From positions 62,001 to 126,000 of the forward strand of contig NZ_LOPY01000052.1 of assembly GCF_001469895.1 (NCBI RefSeq): a stretch of DNA of 64,000 nt, in the 5' to 3' direction. This DNA is from Pseudoalteromonas sp. XI10 (lineage in GTDB: Bacteria > Pseudomonadota > Gammaproteobacteria > Enterobacterales > Alteromonadaceae). A model generated the notes under the pieces. That model was not told where the DNA came from. It did no database searches and worked only from the letters and a program-made list of their open reading frames with translations. Below, in pieces: positions 26,281 to 35,097 of this stretch. The translations under genes were made by a program, and so were the position numbers. How positions within the stretch are numbered: position 1 is the first letter of the stretch; each line of letters opens with the position of its first letter.

Positions 26281-27123
26281 TTATTCAGGCGCTACTTCAA
26301 GCGTTGTGAACAATGAATAACGTACGTTATCGATATCAGCCTCTGTTGGCTTTTGATTTACAGATGCTTCAATCAAATACATATCGGCGTGAGCGAATGT
26401 CACAGTAAAGAAACCTTTCTTATCGGTTGTTACTTTCACTTCGTCACGCTCATTGCGGTAGCGCGCACTACCACGAACAATAGCAAGCTCAACGTCAGCG
26501 GCTGGTTTGCCATCCATTAATAACTGGAATTTAGCTTCTTCACCAGCAAATAGATCGTTCGGGTGAGTAGGTCCTGAAATTTCTAAGCCTTGACCAAGCA
26601 ATGTTGGCTTAGAAGTACCATTACGGCTTACAAAAGTATCAACAGTTGCGATTGATTTTACAGTGCGCACGTCGGTTGCGCCTGCTGGTAGGTCTGCTTC
26701 TTTTTTACCTGCGAAAACACGGCCGCGATTGCCGTCTTTATCTTTATAGAAAGTCATTAGCATTGGCTTTTGCTGCATAGCAATATGGTAAGTACCATCT
26801 TGCGTTAAGCTCACTGCCGCTGAGTTTTTGCGTTTTAAATAGTATGCACGAATCGTTTCTTCAACCGGCTTACCATTTGGAGCAAGGGCAATTAATAAGT
26901 TGTCGTCATACTCTGCGCCTTTTTGTTTTGGGCGGTATGCTTTATCTGGGCTAAACAACTCATTAGAAATACTGGCATCGATCATCACATAGTGAGTTTT
27001 CTCACCAGATAAAGAAGTGTGAGATGGCATTAACCAACGGGCATGTGCTTGTGCATAGCCAGATGCAATTGCTGTGAAGGTCACGGCGCCGATCAGCGCC
27101 GTTTTTAATAATTTTAATTTCAT
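26281..27123 (-). CDS. DUF4198 periplasmic protein
   Basis: A 280-residue protein with a signal peptide ending AQAHARWL. The opening HARWLMPSHTSLSG, the central GLEISGPTHPNDLFAGEEAKFQLLMDGKPAADVELAIVRG and the end DKKGFFTVTFAHADMYLIEA match DUF4198, a periplasmic family often seen beside TonB receptors and metal uptake genes. It is the last gene of the PepSY-DUF2271-DUF4198 operon, 9 bases after the DUF2271 gene. Its exact role in metal handling is unproven. Confidence 0.85.
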   Translation of the reverse strand: MKLKLLKTALIGAVTFTAIASGYAQAHARWLMPSHTSLSGEKTHYVMIDASISNELFSPDKAYRPKQKGAEYDDNLLIALAPNGKPVEETIRAYYLKRKNSAAVSLTQDGTYHIAMQQKPMLMTFYKDKDGNRGRVFAGKKEADLPAGATDVRTVKSIATVDTFVSRNGTSKPTLLGQGLEISGPTHPNDLFAGEEAKFQLLMDGKPAADVELAIVRGSARYRNERDEVKVTTDKKGFFTVTFAHADMYLIEASVNQKPTEADIDNVRYSLFTTLEVAPE

Positions 27124-27132
27124 TGTTTGTCC

Positions 27133-27633
27133 TTAATTACTGGTAATGGTAACAAAGCTAGTCGCGAACTCTTTTTCGCCTTTAATTGTGACTTTGCCGT
27201 CTTTCGTTAAGTCGATTTCAACGCGGGTGTAATCTCGGCCACCTTCTTCACGTACAACTTCAACATTTAGTAGGTAGCTACCAGGTTTAACTGGATTACC
27301 TTTTAAATCTTTACCTTGCCACTCAATGGTGTAAGTGCCAGGGCGTTTTGTTGCACCTGTTACACCATCAAAGCTGTCGTTGCTACGACCTGCTTTTCGC
27401 CACCACTGACGTAAGTCTTTAAACCATTCAGCTTTTTCGACCCAAAGTGCAATAGTGGTAACGTGTTTACGTTCAGGTGTTTCTAGCCATAACGCCACGT
27501 AAGGGCGATGATATGGAGAAACATCTAGCTCAGGTAAGGTAAATTCAACGGTTAGGTTGGGATCTTTTGCAAAGCTCAGTGGGCTGAACAAACAGCCAAT
27601 TAGTAGAGCAACGAGTAAGTGGGCTTTTTTCAT
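27133..27633 (-). CDS. DUF2271 periplasmic protein
   Basis: A 166-residue secreted protein (signal ending SFAKDPNL). The sequence VALWLETPERKHVTTIALWVEKAEWFKDLRQWWRKAGRSNDSFDGVTGATKRPGTYTIEW is diagnostic of DUF2271. In many proteobacteria this family is coded with PepSY membrane proteins in iron-responsive operons. The start codon overlaps the stop of the PepSY gene by one base (TAATG), showing translational coupling. Biochemical role unknown. Confidence 0.88.
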   Translation of the reverse strand: MKKAHLLVALLIGCLFSPLSFAKDPNLTVEFTLPELDVSPYHRPYVALWLETPERKHVTTIALWVEKAEWFKDLRQWWRKAGRSNDSFDGVTGATKRPGTYTIEWQGKDLKGNPVKPGSYLLNVEVVREEGGRDYTRVEIDLTKDGKVTIKGEKEFATSFVTITSN

Positions 27634-28265
27634 TAAGATACTCCTTTAAGTTGAGGCACCCAAACTAGATAAATAACCAAAGGCGTGGCAACACCAAGCA
27701 GCGTTAACCAAAGGCCTGCGGCACGTTTTTTACGGTTTTGAAAGAGAATAAATAATCCGGTAATAGCAAACAGAATCATCAAAACAGCTGAGATATCAAT
27801 GACCCAGCTCCATGCTTCGCCTGTATGGCGGCCCTTGTGTAAGTCACCAATCAGACTCATAAAGCCACCAGTTTGATAATCAATATTAAGTTCACCGGTT
27901 TGAAAATCGATTTCGGCATAGGCAAAGCCAGCCGGAAGCGGGTAGTCGAGCATTACCAAGGCATCTTCTTTTTCCCACTCAATACTCTTTACATTGCTGA
28001 GTGAAAACTGCTGTTGCATGTATTGCTCTATTTCAGGGTAAAGGCTTGGTAATGTGTCGAGGTTTGCTTGTGCTTTTTCGAATAGCTCTGCAGAAACAAG
28101 TAGTTGGTTCTGACCATTATGTTTATCATTTTCGAGCCAACTAACGTGGTTAAGAATGATGCCACTGACACAAAATAAAATAAGCAAAAAGAATAAGGCC
28201 GTTGAAAGGTATATGTGTAAGGCGCGGCTAACGCTATAAAAGCTGCGTTTGTTAAATGAGAACAT
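27633..28265 (-). CDS. PepSY-associated membrane protein
   Basis: A 210-residue inner-membrane protein. A helix at about 14-40 (ALHIYLSTALFFLLILFCVSGIILNH) with an early His is followed by a periplasmic PepSY-like region, then GDLHKGRHTGEAWSWVIDISAVLMILFAITGLFILF and a last helix. The His residues in these helices recall heme-binding ferric reductase-like PepSY proteins. It starts the three-gene operon to 26281 and a Fur-like box lies about 30-50 bases upstream. A ferric-reducing role is a reasonable inference only. Confidence 0.82.
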   Translation of the reverse strand: MFSFNKRSFYSVSRALHIYLSTALFFLLILFCVSGIILNHVSWLENDKHNGQNQLLVSAELFEKAQANLDTLPSLYPEIEQYMQQQFSLSNVKSIEWEKEDALVMLDYPLPAGFAYAEIDFQTGELNIDYQTGGFMSLIGDLHKGRHTGEAWSWVIDISAVLMILFAITGLFILFQNRKKRAAGLWLTLLGVATPLVIYLVWVPQLKGVS

Positions 28266-28296
28266 AATGCGGTTTATTCGTTAAAGATACAAATAT

Positions 28297-28315
28297 GATA
28301 ATGATTTGTATTACT
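28297..28315. promoter_or_regulatory. Fur-like box before the PepSY operon
   Basis: GATAATGATTTGTATTACT agrees with the Fur consensus GATAATGATAATCATTATC at 13 of 19 positions, including the whole first 9. It lies 32 bases from the PepSY start, where it could block the promoter. Confidence 0.6.
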
Positions 28316-28353
28316 GATAACAAGCGGGTTTACGTTCTTTACATTTCTTTGTG

Positions 28354-28851
28354 CTAGAAATGAATAGCGAGGTAAGCCATAACTGCTAGTTGCGAACTGA
28401 GAAAACAAGCAAGCAACATCAAGCGCATCTGTGTGGTTATATTAACTTGAATTAGGGTTGGTTTATTTGGTTCAGATGGGCGGTTAATTAAATAGGCTAA
28501 TACGCTCAATTCAATCACTGCTACTAAATACATCACCCAAATTGGCGCGGCACTTTGTAGTAAAAAAGCATATCCGATAGCCATACCAAAACCTGCTAAT
28601 AACTTAGCACGGGTAGGGACAACCTTATGCTCTTGCCAAAACCTTAACGGTTGGCCGTATCTAGGGTGGTTTAGCAGCCAGGCAGAAAGCTTGGGTGATG
28701 AGCGGGTAAAGCACGCCAATGCTAGAATAAAAAAGATAGTCGTCGGCATCACAGGTAATGCAATACCTATGATACCTAAACCCACCATCAATAATCCGAG
28801 TAATTGATAGCAGCCATTTTTATAGGCGGTAAACGCCGCTCTCACATTCAT
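28354..28851 (-). CDS. YbaN (DUF454) family membrane protein, copy 1
   Basis: A 165-residue inner-membrane protein. The segment GLGIIGIALPVMPTTIFFILALACFTRSSPKLSAWLLNHPRYGQPLRFWQEHKVVP is the DUF454/YbaN signature. It has an extra C-terminal helix not present in the second copy at 29759. Its ATG overlaps the stop of the adjoining heme-oxygenase gene (TGATG), so the two are coupled. YbaN proteins are often encoded with heme oxygenases; their function is not established. Confidence 0.88.
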   Translation of the reverse strand: MNVRAAFTAYKNGCYQLLGLLMVGLGIIGIALPVMPTTIFFILALACFTRSSPKLSAWLLNHPRYGQPLRFWQEHKVVPTRAKLLAGFGMAIGYAFLLQSAAPIWVMYLVAVIELSVLAYLINRPSEPNKPTLIQVNITTQMRLMLLACFLSSQLAVMAYLAIHF

Positions 28852-29429
28852 CAATAAAGTTGGGCCTGATAAAACTTAAATCGTTGTAGTGCTTGCTCGG
28901 CACCCTCTATCAAGGTGGCTTGTTGCTGTTCACAGAGCTCAAGGTTATCAATAAGATGACTTAGTTGACAGCCTTTAGAGTATTCACTGGCTTTAGCTAG
29001 GTAGCGTGCACCACGTTGATTATTTAACTTTAGCTCAGCTTCTACCTGTTTGCCTAATGTAGCTGCAGAAAATTGCGCTCCTTCAATTACATACAGCCAA
29101 CCAAGTACATAGGCAAAGTCGGCATTTTGAAAGCGGCAGGGTTGCTGTTGATGATTTGGTAATGGGTGCTTTAAATCATCTAAGTCCTGCTCGATTAAAG
29201 ATAATCGCGTACGATCATGTAAGTTATCTATATATTGATGTAAACCAGCATGCTCGTAGAGGCCTTTTAATTCTAACTGGTAGGCATACTGTAAGGTTAA
29301 AAACTTTTTATAGTTATCTAAATCAGCACTAGGCGCTAGCGCTAATAAATGATGATCAATATCATCGGTTATGGTGCTTATCGCTTGTTTTAGCTTTTCA
29401 GCTCGAGAAAGTAGCTCGAGTATTGGCAT
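28851..29429 (-). CDS. heme oxygenase-like protein, copy 1, proximal His missing
   Basis: A 192-residue all-helical protein of the heme-oxygenase superfamily. GAGGA lies 9 bases before the ATG at 29429, preferred over a TTG 18 bases upstream. It aligns without gaps to copy 2 (30145) over LKQAISTITDDIDHHLLALAPSADLDNYKKFLTLQY, and has the GWLYVIEGAQFSAATLGKQVEAEL helix that lines the heme pocket. At the place where copy 2 has the proximal His22, this protein has Thr21, with His26 and His27 four to five residues later. It may bind heme differently or have lost heme cleavage. It is coupled to YbaN copy 1 and preceded by a Fur-like box. Confidence 0.8.
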   Translation of the reverse strand: MPILELLSRAEKLKQAISTITDDIDHHLLALAPSADLDNYKKFLTLQYAYQLELKGLYEHAGLHQYIDNLHDRTRLSLIEQDLDDLKHPLPNHQQQPCRFQNADFAYVLGWLYVIEGAQFSAATLGKQVEAELKLNNQRGARYLAKASEYSKGCQLSHLIDNLELCEQQQATLIEGAEQALQRFKFYQAQLY

Positions 29430-29447
29430 GAATATGTTCCTCAGCAA

Positions 29448-29758
29448 CGTCTATAGAGTAAATGCACGGGATAGTTGATGTTGTCATAGGGTTATACCCA
29501 TAATTTCTAAGTGATAATCAGACAAAGCTGCTATACAGCTTTTGACAATAAATCGGGCTTAGAATGATGTTATATAATAATGATTTTCATTTGTATATCC
29601 AGAAAATGTTTTTACTAAAGGTACAGATCGGACCTGAATATTCTTTGTTTTGTGTTTGTAACGTTTTATCAATATTCCAAAGCTACATTGTTAAAAAGTA
29701 AAAAAGCATGGAGGTGTTTGACTGTGAAGTTTAGTTCCAACATGCTTTATAGCATGTA
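29448..29758. promoter_or_regulatory. promoter region of heme-oxygenase copy 1
   Basis: This 311-base gap holds the Fur-like box at 29576-29594 and the promoter of the downstream pair. Near its right end a small ACATGCT/AGCATGT hairpin (29740-29757) touches the end of YbaN copy 2. No ORF is supported. Confidence 0.45.
29576..29594. promoter_or_regulatory. Fur-like box before heme-oxygenase copy 1
   Basis: AATAATGATTTTCATTTGT matches the Fur consensus at 13 of 19 positions with the central ATAATGAT..TCATT intact. It is about 150 bases from the gene start. Confidence 0.55.
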
Positions 29759-30148
29759 CTAAGCGATGCTTGATGGTCGTGTAAGGATATATGTCACAAT
29801 AAGAATCTTTATAAAACCAATCATGAAAACCAGCCATAGAGCGGGTTCTGCTAAGGCTAATAATGAGAAACTAAAACATATACACGTTACTGCCATGAGC
29901 TTTGCTTTGACAGGTATTACTTTGTTTTCTTGCCATAAACGCAATGTTAATCCAAAGCGAGGGTGGTTAAGTAACTGCTTTGCATGTGTTGGTGAAGCAT
30001 GACTAAAGCACACTAGGGCAAGTATAAAAAAAATCGTTGTTGGCATAATAGGCAAAGCCATACCTACAACTCCTAGAGCTACTAAAGTAAACCCACTTAG
30101 TTTTAGTGTGGTTTGTTTGTACCTTATTAGTCGAAGGTTAAATTTCAT
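29759..30148 (-). CDS. YbaN (DUF454) family membrane protein, copy 2
   Basis: A 129-residue protein. GFTLVALGVVGMALPIMPTTIFFILALVCFSHASPTHAKQLLNHPRFGLTLRLWQENKVIP matches copy 1 closely. It lacks the extra C-terminal helix of copy 1 and has the usual family length. Its ATG overlaps the stop of heme-oxygenase copy 2 (ATGA), showing that the pair was duplicated as a unit. Confidence 0.88.
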   Translation of the reverse strand: MKFNLRLIRYKQTTLKLSGFTLVALGVVGMALPIMPTTIFFILALVCFSHASPTHAKQLLNHPRFGLTLRLWQENKVIPVKAKLMAVTCICFSFSLLALAEPALWLVFMIGFIKILIVTYILTRPSSIA

Positions 30149-30735
30149 GAATACACTTGGCTTTGAAATTGTTGAAAGCGTGTAAAGGCTTGGCGAGCAC
30201 CTTCAATTAGAGCAGCTTCTTGGGCTTGTGTTAGCTCTAACGTGTCTATTAGTTGTGTGAGTTCTCGCCATGCACTTCCTCGACCTGCTCCAGGTCCTTT
30301 CAAATATCGAGCGCCATGGTTAGCATCGAAGTTTAGCTGTGCCTCTACTTGCTTACCAAGCATCGCAGCTCCAACTTTTGAGCCCTCAACAACATAGAGC
30401 CAACCTAAAGCGGTAGCAAAATCTGTCTCATGGGTGATAGAAGGTTCTAAAGGGGTTTCTGGTAATGCGTACTTCAGGTCTTGAAAGTCCTGTTCTAATA
30501 AAGACAAGCGACGACGTGCGATTAGATCATTTATATGCTTAGCAAGTTCTGGGTGTTCGTATAATGCACTGACATCTTTCAAGAAGTTGTACTGTAAACT
30601 TAAAAATAATAGATAGCTGCTTGTATCGGCAAATGGGTTTTGGGCCATGATGCTTTTATCGACATTATTGTGCACATCTGTCGTTGCTGTTTTTAGTGCT
30701 TGAGATCGCGAATGTTCAGTAATGGTAAGAGACAT
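30145..30735 (-). CDS. heme oxygenase, copy 2
   Basis: A 196-residue cytoplasmic enzyme that should cleave heme to biliverdin, CO and iron. I placed the start at 30735, where GGAG lies 5 bases upstream; a longer reading frame of 16 residues has no such site. It keeps the family motif LKTATTDVHNNVD with proximal H22 and the distal helix GWLYVVEGSKVGAAMLGKQVEAQL. It is followed by YbaN copy 2 and preceded by the TonB receptor, so heme brought in by the receptor is its likely substrate. Confidence 0.87.
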   Translation of the reverse strand: MSLTITEHSRSQALKTATTDVHNNVDKSIMAQNPFADTSSYLLFLSLQYNFLKDVSALYEHPELAKHINDLIARRRLSLLEQDFQDLKYALPETPLEPSITHETDFATALGWLYVVEGSKVGAAMLGKQVEAQLNFDANHGARYLKGPGAGRGSAWRELTQLIDTLELTQAQEAALIEGARQAFTRFQQFQSQVYS

Positions 30736-30804
30736 GTTTACTCCATAGATAAAGCACATTGCAGTGAAAAATGATCGCTGCAATGTATAAGGTAAAATAA
30801 GAAC

Positions 30805-33438
30805 TTAAAGTTTGATTTCTAGGCCAAGAGTAATGGTCTTTCCTGGCTCGGGCATGGCTACAATAGAACCCGTTGAAACTTTATATTGGTCAGTTAGATT
30901 CGTAACAGATGCATAGCCGCTCAGGCTTTCGTTGAACGTGTAATCAAGGTAAAAATCTAATTGATAACCAGATGGGATATACTCAAGTGCATCAACACCT
31001 GTTGATGATAAGAAGCCGCCAGGGTGGCGCTTATCGGTATGCTTTTTATAAATAAAACCTGTATCTAATGAATCATCAAACAAGGTTGCACCGATATTGA
31101 CGATGTAACTCTTTTCTGGAGGAATTCGCAACGGGGTTAAACTGCCTAAAAAGCCTTCACTATTACAGCGTTCGGCACCGCCAATATCTGTCAATTCATT
31201 TGAACACATGTCTACGTCTTGGTAATTGATCATTGATGCAGATGCATAGAGGTACTGACTTTTATAATCTAGTTTTAACTCGATACCGGGAAGTGTGAAT
31301 GAGTCATAGTTTGTAAATGCATAGGTGCGTTGCCAAGAATACGCTTCAGGATCCTTGTTGGGTAGGTTCGCCGTAGCAAGCATATCTTTTATTTCAGTGT
31401 GGAATAGGCTGAAATTGAAAGTAAAGTTATCATTGGTTACGATGATGTCACTAAATGTGCTTTCAATATTCAATTCGTATGAATTTGTTCGCTCAGGAGT
31501 AATTGGGTAGTCGGGTGAGAAAGAAAACACCTCATTAGAAACGGTTCCCTCGTATAAACTCGGCATTCGATATGCCTTACTATACTTAGCAGATACAAAT
31601 GTGTTGCCAATCAGAAGATATGAAGCTTGCAAGGTTAAATCTAGTTTAGCATCAAAGTCATGCTCTAATTCAGCTTGGCGGTCTTCAATTTTGGCATCAT
31701 GAAGGTTCATGTTTAGTAGTAGTTCTAAGTCATTAAAATCTAATTGCGCATTAGCAAAAAAGCTATTTGAGGTTCGCTTACCATCACGTGATGTAGGGTA
31801 TTTTGTATAGAAGGTGTCTTCATAACCTTCTTTTGGTTTTAATTCTTCAGACTGCCACGCATAGCCAGTGGTCAAGGTTGTAGGGATCTGGCTGGCAATT
31901 TTAAAGCTTGATACATTATAAGCACTAAAGCCTGAACGAGTATTTGCATACTGGTGGGTATATTGTAATGCGTTTGAACCTAGGTTGCTTGCCAATGCAT
32001 TGTATTGATCTAATTTTGCATGCGTGTTCCAAAGGTTCACTTTCAAATCGATAAGTGAGTTGTTCGTTGGTAAGTAGTGGTAAATAGCACTGATACTATT
32101 TACATGTGCTGTACCAAGTTGCCATTGTGGCATTGCCTCTTCACCTGCAGGAATTTCTTCCCATGTGCCGTCAGGTAGGCGGCGGTAATCACCTTCTTCA
32201 TATTTATGCCAATATGAAGCGAGCATTTCCCCAGCGGCTTGTTGATGATGGCGGGTATTGACTTCGAGAGTGTGTTCATCGGTAAACTCATAGCTAAATT
32301 TAGCTAAGTAGGATTCACTTTCAAAGCTCGTATTAACGACTTCTGCGCCAGGTGATACCGGAGGGTGAATTTCAAAAGTACTTAGCCAACCCTCAACAAC
32401 TTCAACAAAATCTTCATAACCATTACTACCAGCAAAGTAGTTGCCGACCTTTTTGTCACTAAAAGCAAATACTGCGCTGAAGTCATCATTTTTATAAGCA
32501 GTAGCTAAAACCATTGACCCGTTTTCAAAGTCTGTAGTGTTATGGCTTGGCGCTACTTGGTAATACTCTTGCTCTACAGGGTCATCACTTACTTTTGGCA
32601 TAGAGTTGTTGTTGTATGTTTTTAGTTTTACTAATGCGCCTAAATTTTGACCTTCCTTTAAAATATCAGCAGGGTTTAAAGTGCTCATACTGATTGTGCC
32701 ACCGATAGCGCCTGCGCTAAATGGTGAGGCTTTTGCTGCAGGGCCTTTTTCGACATTCACTGTACTGATCAGGTCTGAGTCAATGTAAGTGCGATCAGAG
32801 GTGCCCATATAACCGCGGTTAGTGTGAGTAGACTGTAAGCTACCATCAATAAAAATGGGAACTCGGCCTTCACCCTGTACGCCTCGGATGCCCACGTCTA
32901 ATGCACCTGCTTCGTTACGAATATTATTCGCCTCAATTCCTGAAAAAGTTGAAAAAATATCAGAGTTTGAGAGGCCGCTTGTGCGGTCCATCTCTGCTCG
33001 AGTTATTTTTAATTGCGTACCTTTTACTACGATAACTTCTATATCTTTTTGTTTTTCTGTTAAATCATTAGAGACAGCGCTGTCTTTACCGGTAGTAGAA
33101 GAGGTTGAGTTTATTGAATTAGTCGACTTTATAACAATACTGTTATCGATTACTTCTGCACGAATAGCTGTATTCTTAAGAGCGACTTCTAAAGCATCAT
33201 ATACTGATTTTTGGCCATGTATTGAAGGAGCGACAATACCTTCTAATATTTTTGCATCAGCAATAAGGTTCATGTTCGCTTGCTGTGCTAGTTGGTTAAG
33301 TGAGTTACTTAATGATTGCTCAGCAATGTTAAAAGTAAATACCGCTCTATCTTGAGCGGCAAGGGGAGCGCTTAGGGCTAACCCAAGTGCAAATGCCAAA
33401 GGTGATAATTTAGTGGTTAAAGAGTAAGGGGTTTTCAT
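30805..33438 (-). CDS. TonB-dependent receptor with STN signalling domain, probably heme
   Basis: An 877-residue outer-membrane receptor. After the signal peptide (to about 28) comes the STN domain (about 33-105, FTFNIAEQSLSNSLNQLAQQANMNLIADAKILEG), which talks to FecR-type anti-sigma factors. The plug begins with IEVIVVKGTQLKITRAEMDRT and the barrel ends at GKTITLGLEIKL. A YRMPSLYEG motif resembles the FRAP/YRAP region of heme receptors. It lies between FecR and heme oxygenase genes, so heme or a hemoprotein is the likely ligand, though a siderophore cannot be excluded. Confidence 0.88.
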   Translation of the reverse strand: MKTPYSLTTKLSPLAFALGLALSAPLAAQDRAVFTFNIAEQSLSNSLNQLAQQANMNLIADAKILEGIVAPSIHGQKSVYDALEVALKNTAIRAEVIDNSIVIKSTNSINSTSSTTGKDSAVSNDLTEKQKDIEVIVVKGTQLKITRAEMDRTSGLSNSDIFSTFSGIEANNIRNEAGALDVGIRGVQGEGRVPIFIDGSLQSTHTNRGYMGTSDRTYIDSDLISTVNVEKGPAAKASPFSAGAIGGTISMSTLNPADILKEGQNLGALVKLKTYNNNSMPKVSDDPVEQEYYQVAPSHNTTDFENGSMVLATAYKNDDFSAVFAFSDKKVGNYFAGSNGYEDFVEVVEGWLSTFEIHPPVSPGAEVVNTSFESESYLAKFSYEFTDEHTLEVNTRHHQQAAGEMLASYWHKYEEGDYRRLPDGTWEEIPAGEEAMPQWQLGTAHVNSISAIYHYLPTNNSLIDLKVNLWNTHAKLDQYNALASNLGSNALQYTHQYANTRSGFSAYNVSSFKIASQIPTTLTTGYAWQSEELKPKEGYEDTFYTKYPTSRDGKRTSNSFFANAQLDFNDLELLLNMNLHDAKIEDRQAELEHDFDAKLDLTLQASYLLIGNTFVSAKYSKAYRMPSLYEGTVSNEVFSFSPDYPITPERTNSYELNIESTFSDIIVTNDNFTFNFSLFHTEIKDMLATANLPNKDPEAYSWQRTYAFTNYDSFTLPGIELKLDYKSQYLYASASMINYQDVDMCSNELTDIGGAERCNSEGFLGSLTPLRIPPEKSYIVNIGATLFDDSLDTGFIYKKHTDKRHPGGFLSSTGVDALEYIPSGYQLDFYLDYTFNESLSGYASVTNLTDQYKVSTGSIVAMPEPGKTITLGLEIKL

Positions 33439-33469
33439 TCATTTACATCCAAGTAATTAACTAACTAAA

Positions 33470-33494
33470 ATGAAAACGAATGAGAATGAGAATT
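33470..33494. promoter_or_regulatory. Fur-like repeat before the receptor
   Basis: The stretch contains overlapping GAATGA/GAGAAT units (ATGAGAATGAGAATT), the hexamer-repeat form of a Fur site, 32-56 bases upstream of the receptor start. It suggests iron repression in addition to FecI control. Confidence 0.5.
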
Positions 33495-33515
33495 CCTCAA
33501 TAAAAACTTTATAAA

Positions 33516-34460
33516 TTATAGTTTGTTTATAATTATCTGATCTTTTTCTGTTTTTACTTCAACAGGAACTACATGGGGTAATAATTTTAAAAAATTATCC
33601 AATTCTGAGGCATTAAATGTTCCAGACAAAGGTAGTTGGCTCAATTCATTGCTGGCAAATTTAAATTCTCTGTCATGGTATCGGTTGAACTCTACAAAAA
33701 CTTCATTGAGAGGTGTGTTGTCAAAAATTAGTCGCCCATGTTGCCATGCATCAATAAGAGTTGGGTTGATATTTTCAACAGAGATACCTTGCTCATTAAC
33801 ATAAGCTTGCTGACCTTGTATTAGTTCAACGGTATGCTGATTACTTTGAACCTTGACTCTACCATGCGAGACGCGAATGCGTGTGTTTAATGGTTTTTTA
33901 TCGACTGTAAACCTAGTACCTAAAACGGTTATTTTAGTGGTGTCTGTATTGACGATAAATGGTCGCTTGAGGTTTGTCGTGACATCAAATAAGGCTCGCC
34001 CTTTTACTAAGGTATTAGAGCGAATGTGCTCATTAAAATTAATGTTTAGGTTTGTTTGTGCATCTAAATATAGCTTAGAGCCTTCTGGTAGGTTTACTTC
34101 AAGCTGCTCACCAACTGCTGAGCTATATTGAGCACTGTAATCGCTGCTTTCAGTATGGGGCAATAATGTGAAACTGATCAGGCTTATCATGAATATCGCT
34201 AAGCATGCTGCTGTTGCCATCCATACATTTGCTTGTGAAAAACGAAAGACTTTTGATGTAGATAGATTCTCGATTTCTTGTTCTGAAAACTGTGCTAACA
34301 AACCGTCTATTTGTTTACTTTCTTCGAAGATAGTCTTGTGATCAGGGTTTAGTGAAAGCCAGTACTGAAATTGCTCTTCTTGCTCTGTAGTAAAGCCACA
34401 CTTTTGCTGTTCTAGCCACTTATTCGCTTGCTCTTGCAATAATGTTTGCTGACGGTCCAT
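33516..34460 (-). CDS. FecR family anti-sigma/signalling protein
   Basis: A 314-residue inner-membrane protein. The cytoplasmic head (1-75) has the DUF4880 pattern ANKWLEQQKCGFTTEQEEQFQYWLSLNPDHK. One helix (about 80-102) is followed by the periplasmic FecR domain (about 115-215, VGEQLEVNLPEGSKLYLDAQTNLNINF) and a DUF4974-like tail. It should link the receptor STN domain to the sigma factor encoded 11 bases upstream. The order sigma-FecR-receptor is that of the fec system. Confidence 0.9.
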   Translation of the reverse strand: MDRQQTLLQEQANKWLEQQKCGFTTEQEEQFQYWLSLNPDHKTIFEESKQIDGLLAQFSEQEIENLSTSKVFRFSQANVWMATAACLAIFMISLISFTLLPHTESSDYSAQYSSAVGEQLEVNLPEGSKLYLDAQTNLNINFNEHIRSNTLVKGRALFDVTTNLKRPFIVNTDTTKITVLGTRFTVDKKPLNTRIRVSHGRVKVQSNQHTVELIQGQQAYVNEQGISVENINPTLIDAWQHGRLIFDNTPLNEVFVEFNRYHDREFKFASNELSQLPLSGTFNASELDNFLKLLPHVVPVEVKTEKDQIIINKL

Positions 34461-34471
34461 TGTATACTTTC

Positions 34472-34942
34472 CTATTTTCTATTCAGTGTTTCACGGCATA
34501 ACATCATGGCTGTTGCTAGGTGCTTTTCAACCATACTAACAGAAATGTTCATTTGCGATGCAATTTGATGTTGGCTAAGATTTTTAAACTTATAAAGTAC
34601 AAAGGCTTGTTTTGTTTTTTGCGGCAGCTGTTCAATGCATTGGTAAAGTTGCTTGAGTTGTTGCTGTGCCGCGAATTTTGATTCTGGCTCAAAGCCAGCG
34701 GGAGCAATAAGATCTAGTTCAACCTCTTCGGTTACTTTTCGCTTTTTACGATACTGATCGATAACAATGTTTTTTGCTGTAGTAAAAAATAGAGCACGCT
34801 GCTGGGTTGAATCATGATTTGGATTGTTTTTCTTATGATTCAGTATCCTTAAGTAGGCTTCTTGTACAATGTTTTGCGCCTTTTCTTTACAGCCAACGGA
34901 GCGTGAAATGTAATTTAAAACTTCAGCGTAATAGCGTTCCAA
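34472..34942 (-). CDS. ECF sigma factor, FecI type
   Basis: A 156-residue sigma-70 family protein with only regions 2 and 4. Region 2 reads AQNIVQEAYLRILNHK.. and FFTTAKNIVIDQYRKKRKV; region 4 reads IEQLPQKTKQAFVLYKFKNLSQHQIASQMNISVSMVEKHLATAMMLCRETL. It should direct transcription of the receptor operon when heme is sensed outside. The true start may be a little upstream, as region 2 begins very early. Confidence 0.9.
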   Translation of the reverse strand: MERYYAEVLNYISRSVGCKEKAQNIVQEAYLRILNHKKNNPNHDSTQQRALFFTTAKNIVIDQYRKKRKVTEEVELDLIAPAGFEPESKFAAQQQLKQLYQCIEQLPQKTKQAFVLYKFKNLSQHQIASQMNISVSMVEKHLATAMMLCRETLNRK

Positions 34943-35048
34943 AAGTCACCTTTTTAGGTAATTTAAAAAGGAAAAGGATACTAGCTGCCAGCCAACTAAA
35001 TGGCAATAGTTTTCGTTTGTATTTGCAACTGGTTTGAGGTGTGACAAA

Positions 35049-35071
35049 TAGCCCAGCGCAAGGCTGGGCTA
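35049..35071. terminator. hairpin after the porin gene
   Basis: TAGCCCAGC and GCTGGGCTA pair around a GCAAG loop, 27 bases beyond the minus-strand porin stop. There is no strong T run, so termination is likely but not certain. Confidence 0.55.
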
Positions 35072-35097
35072 AATAGGTGTATGGAGCACTAGGGTTA

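Noticed and set aside
29766..30002. plus-strand ORF opposite YbaN copy 2
   Set aside because: Antisense of a well-supported membrane protein gene.
32855..33355. 166-codon plus-strand ORF
   Set aside because: It is antisense to the STN and plug coding region of the TonB receptor, whose motifs are clear. No ribosome site or family likeness.
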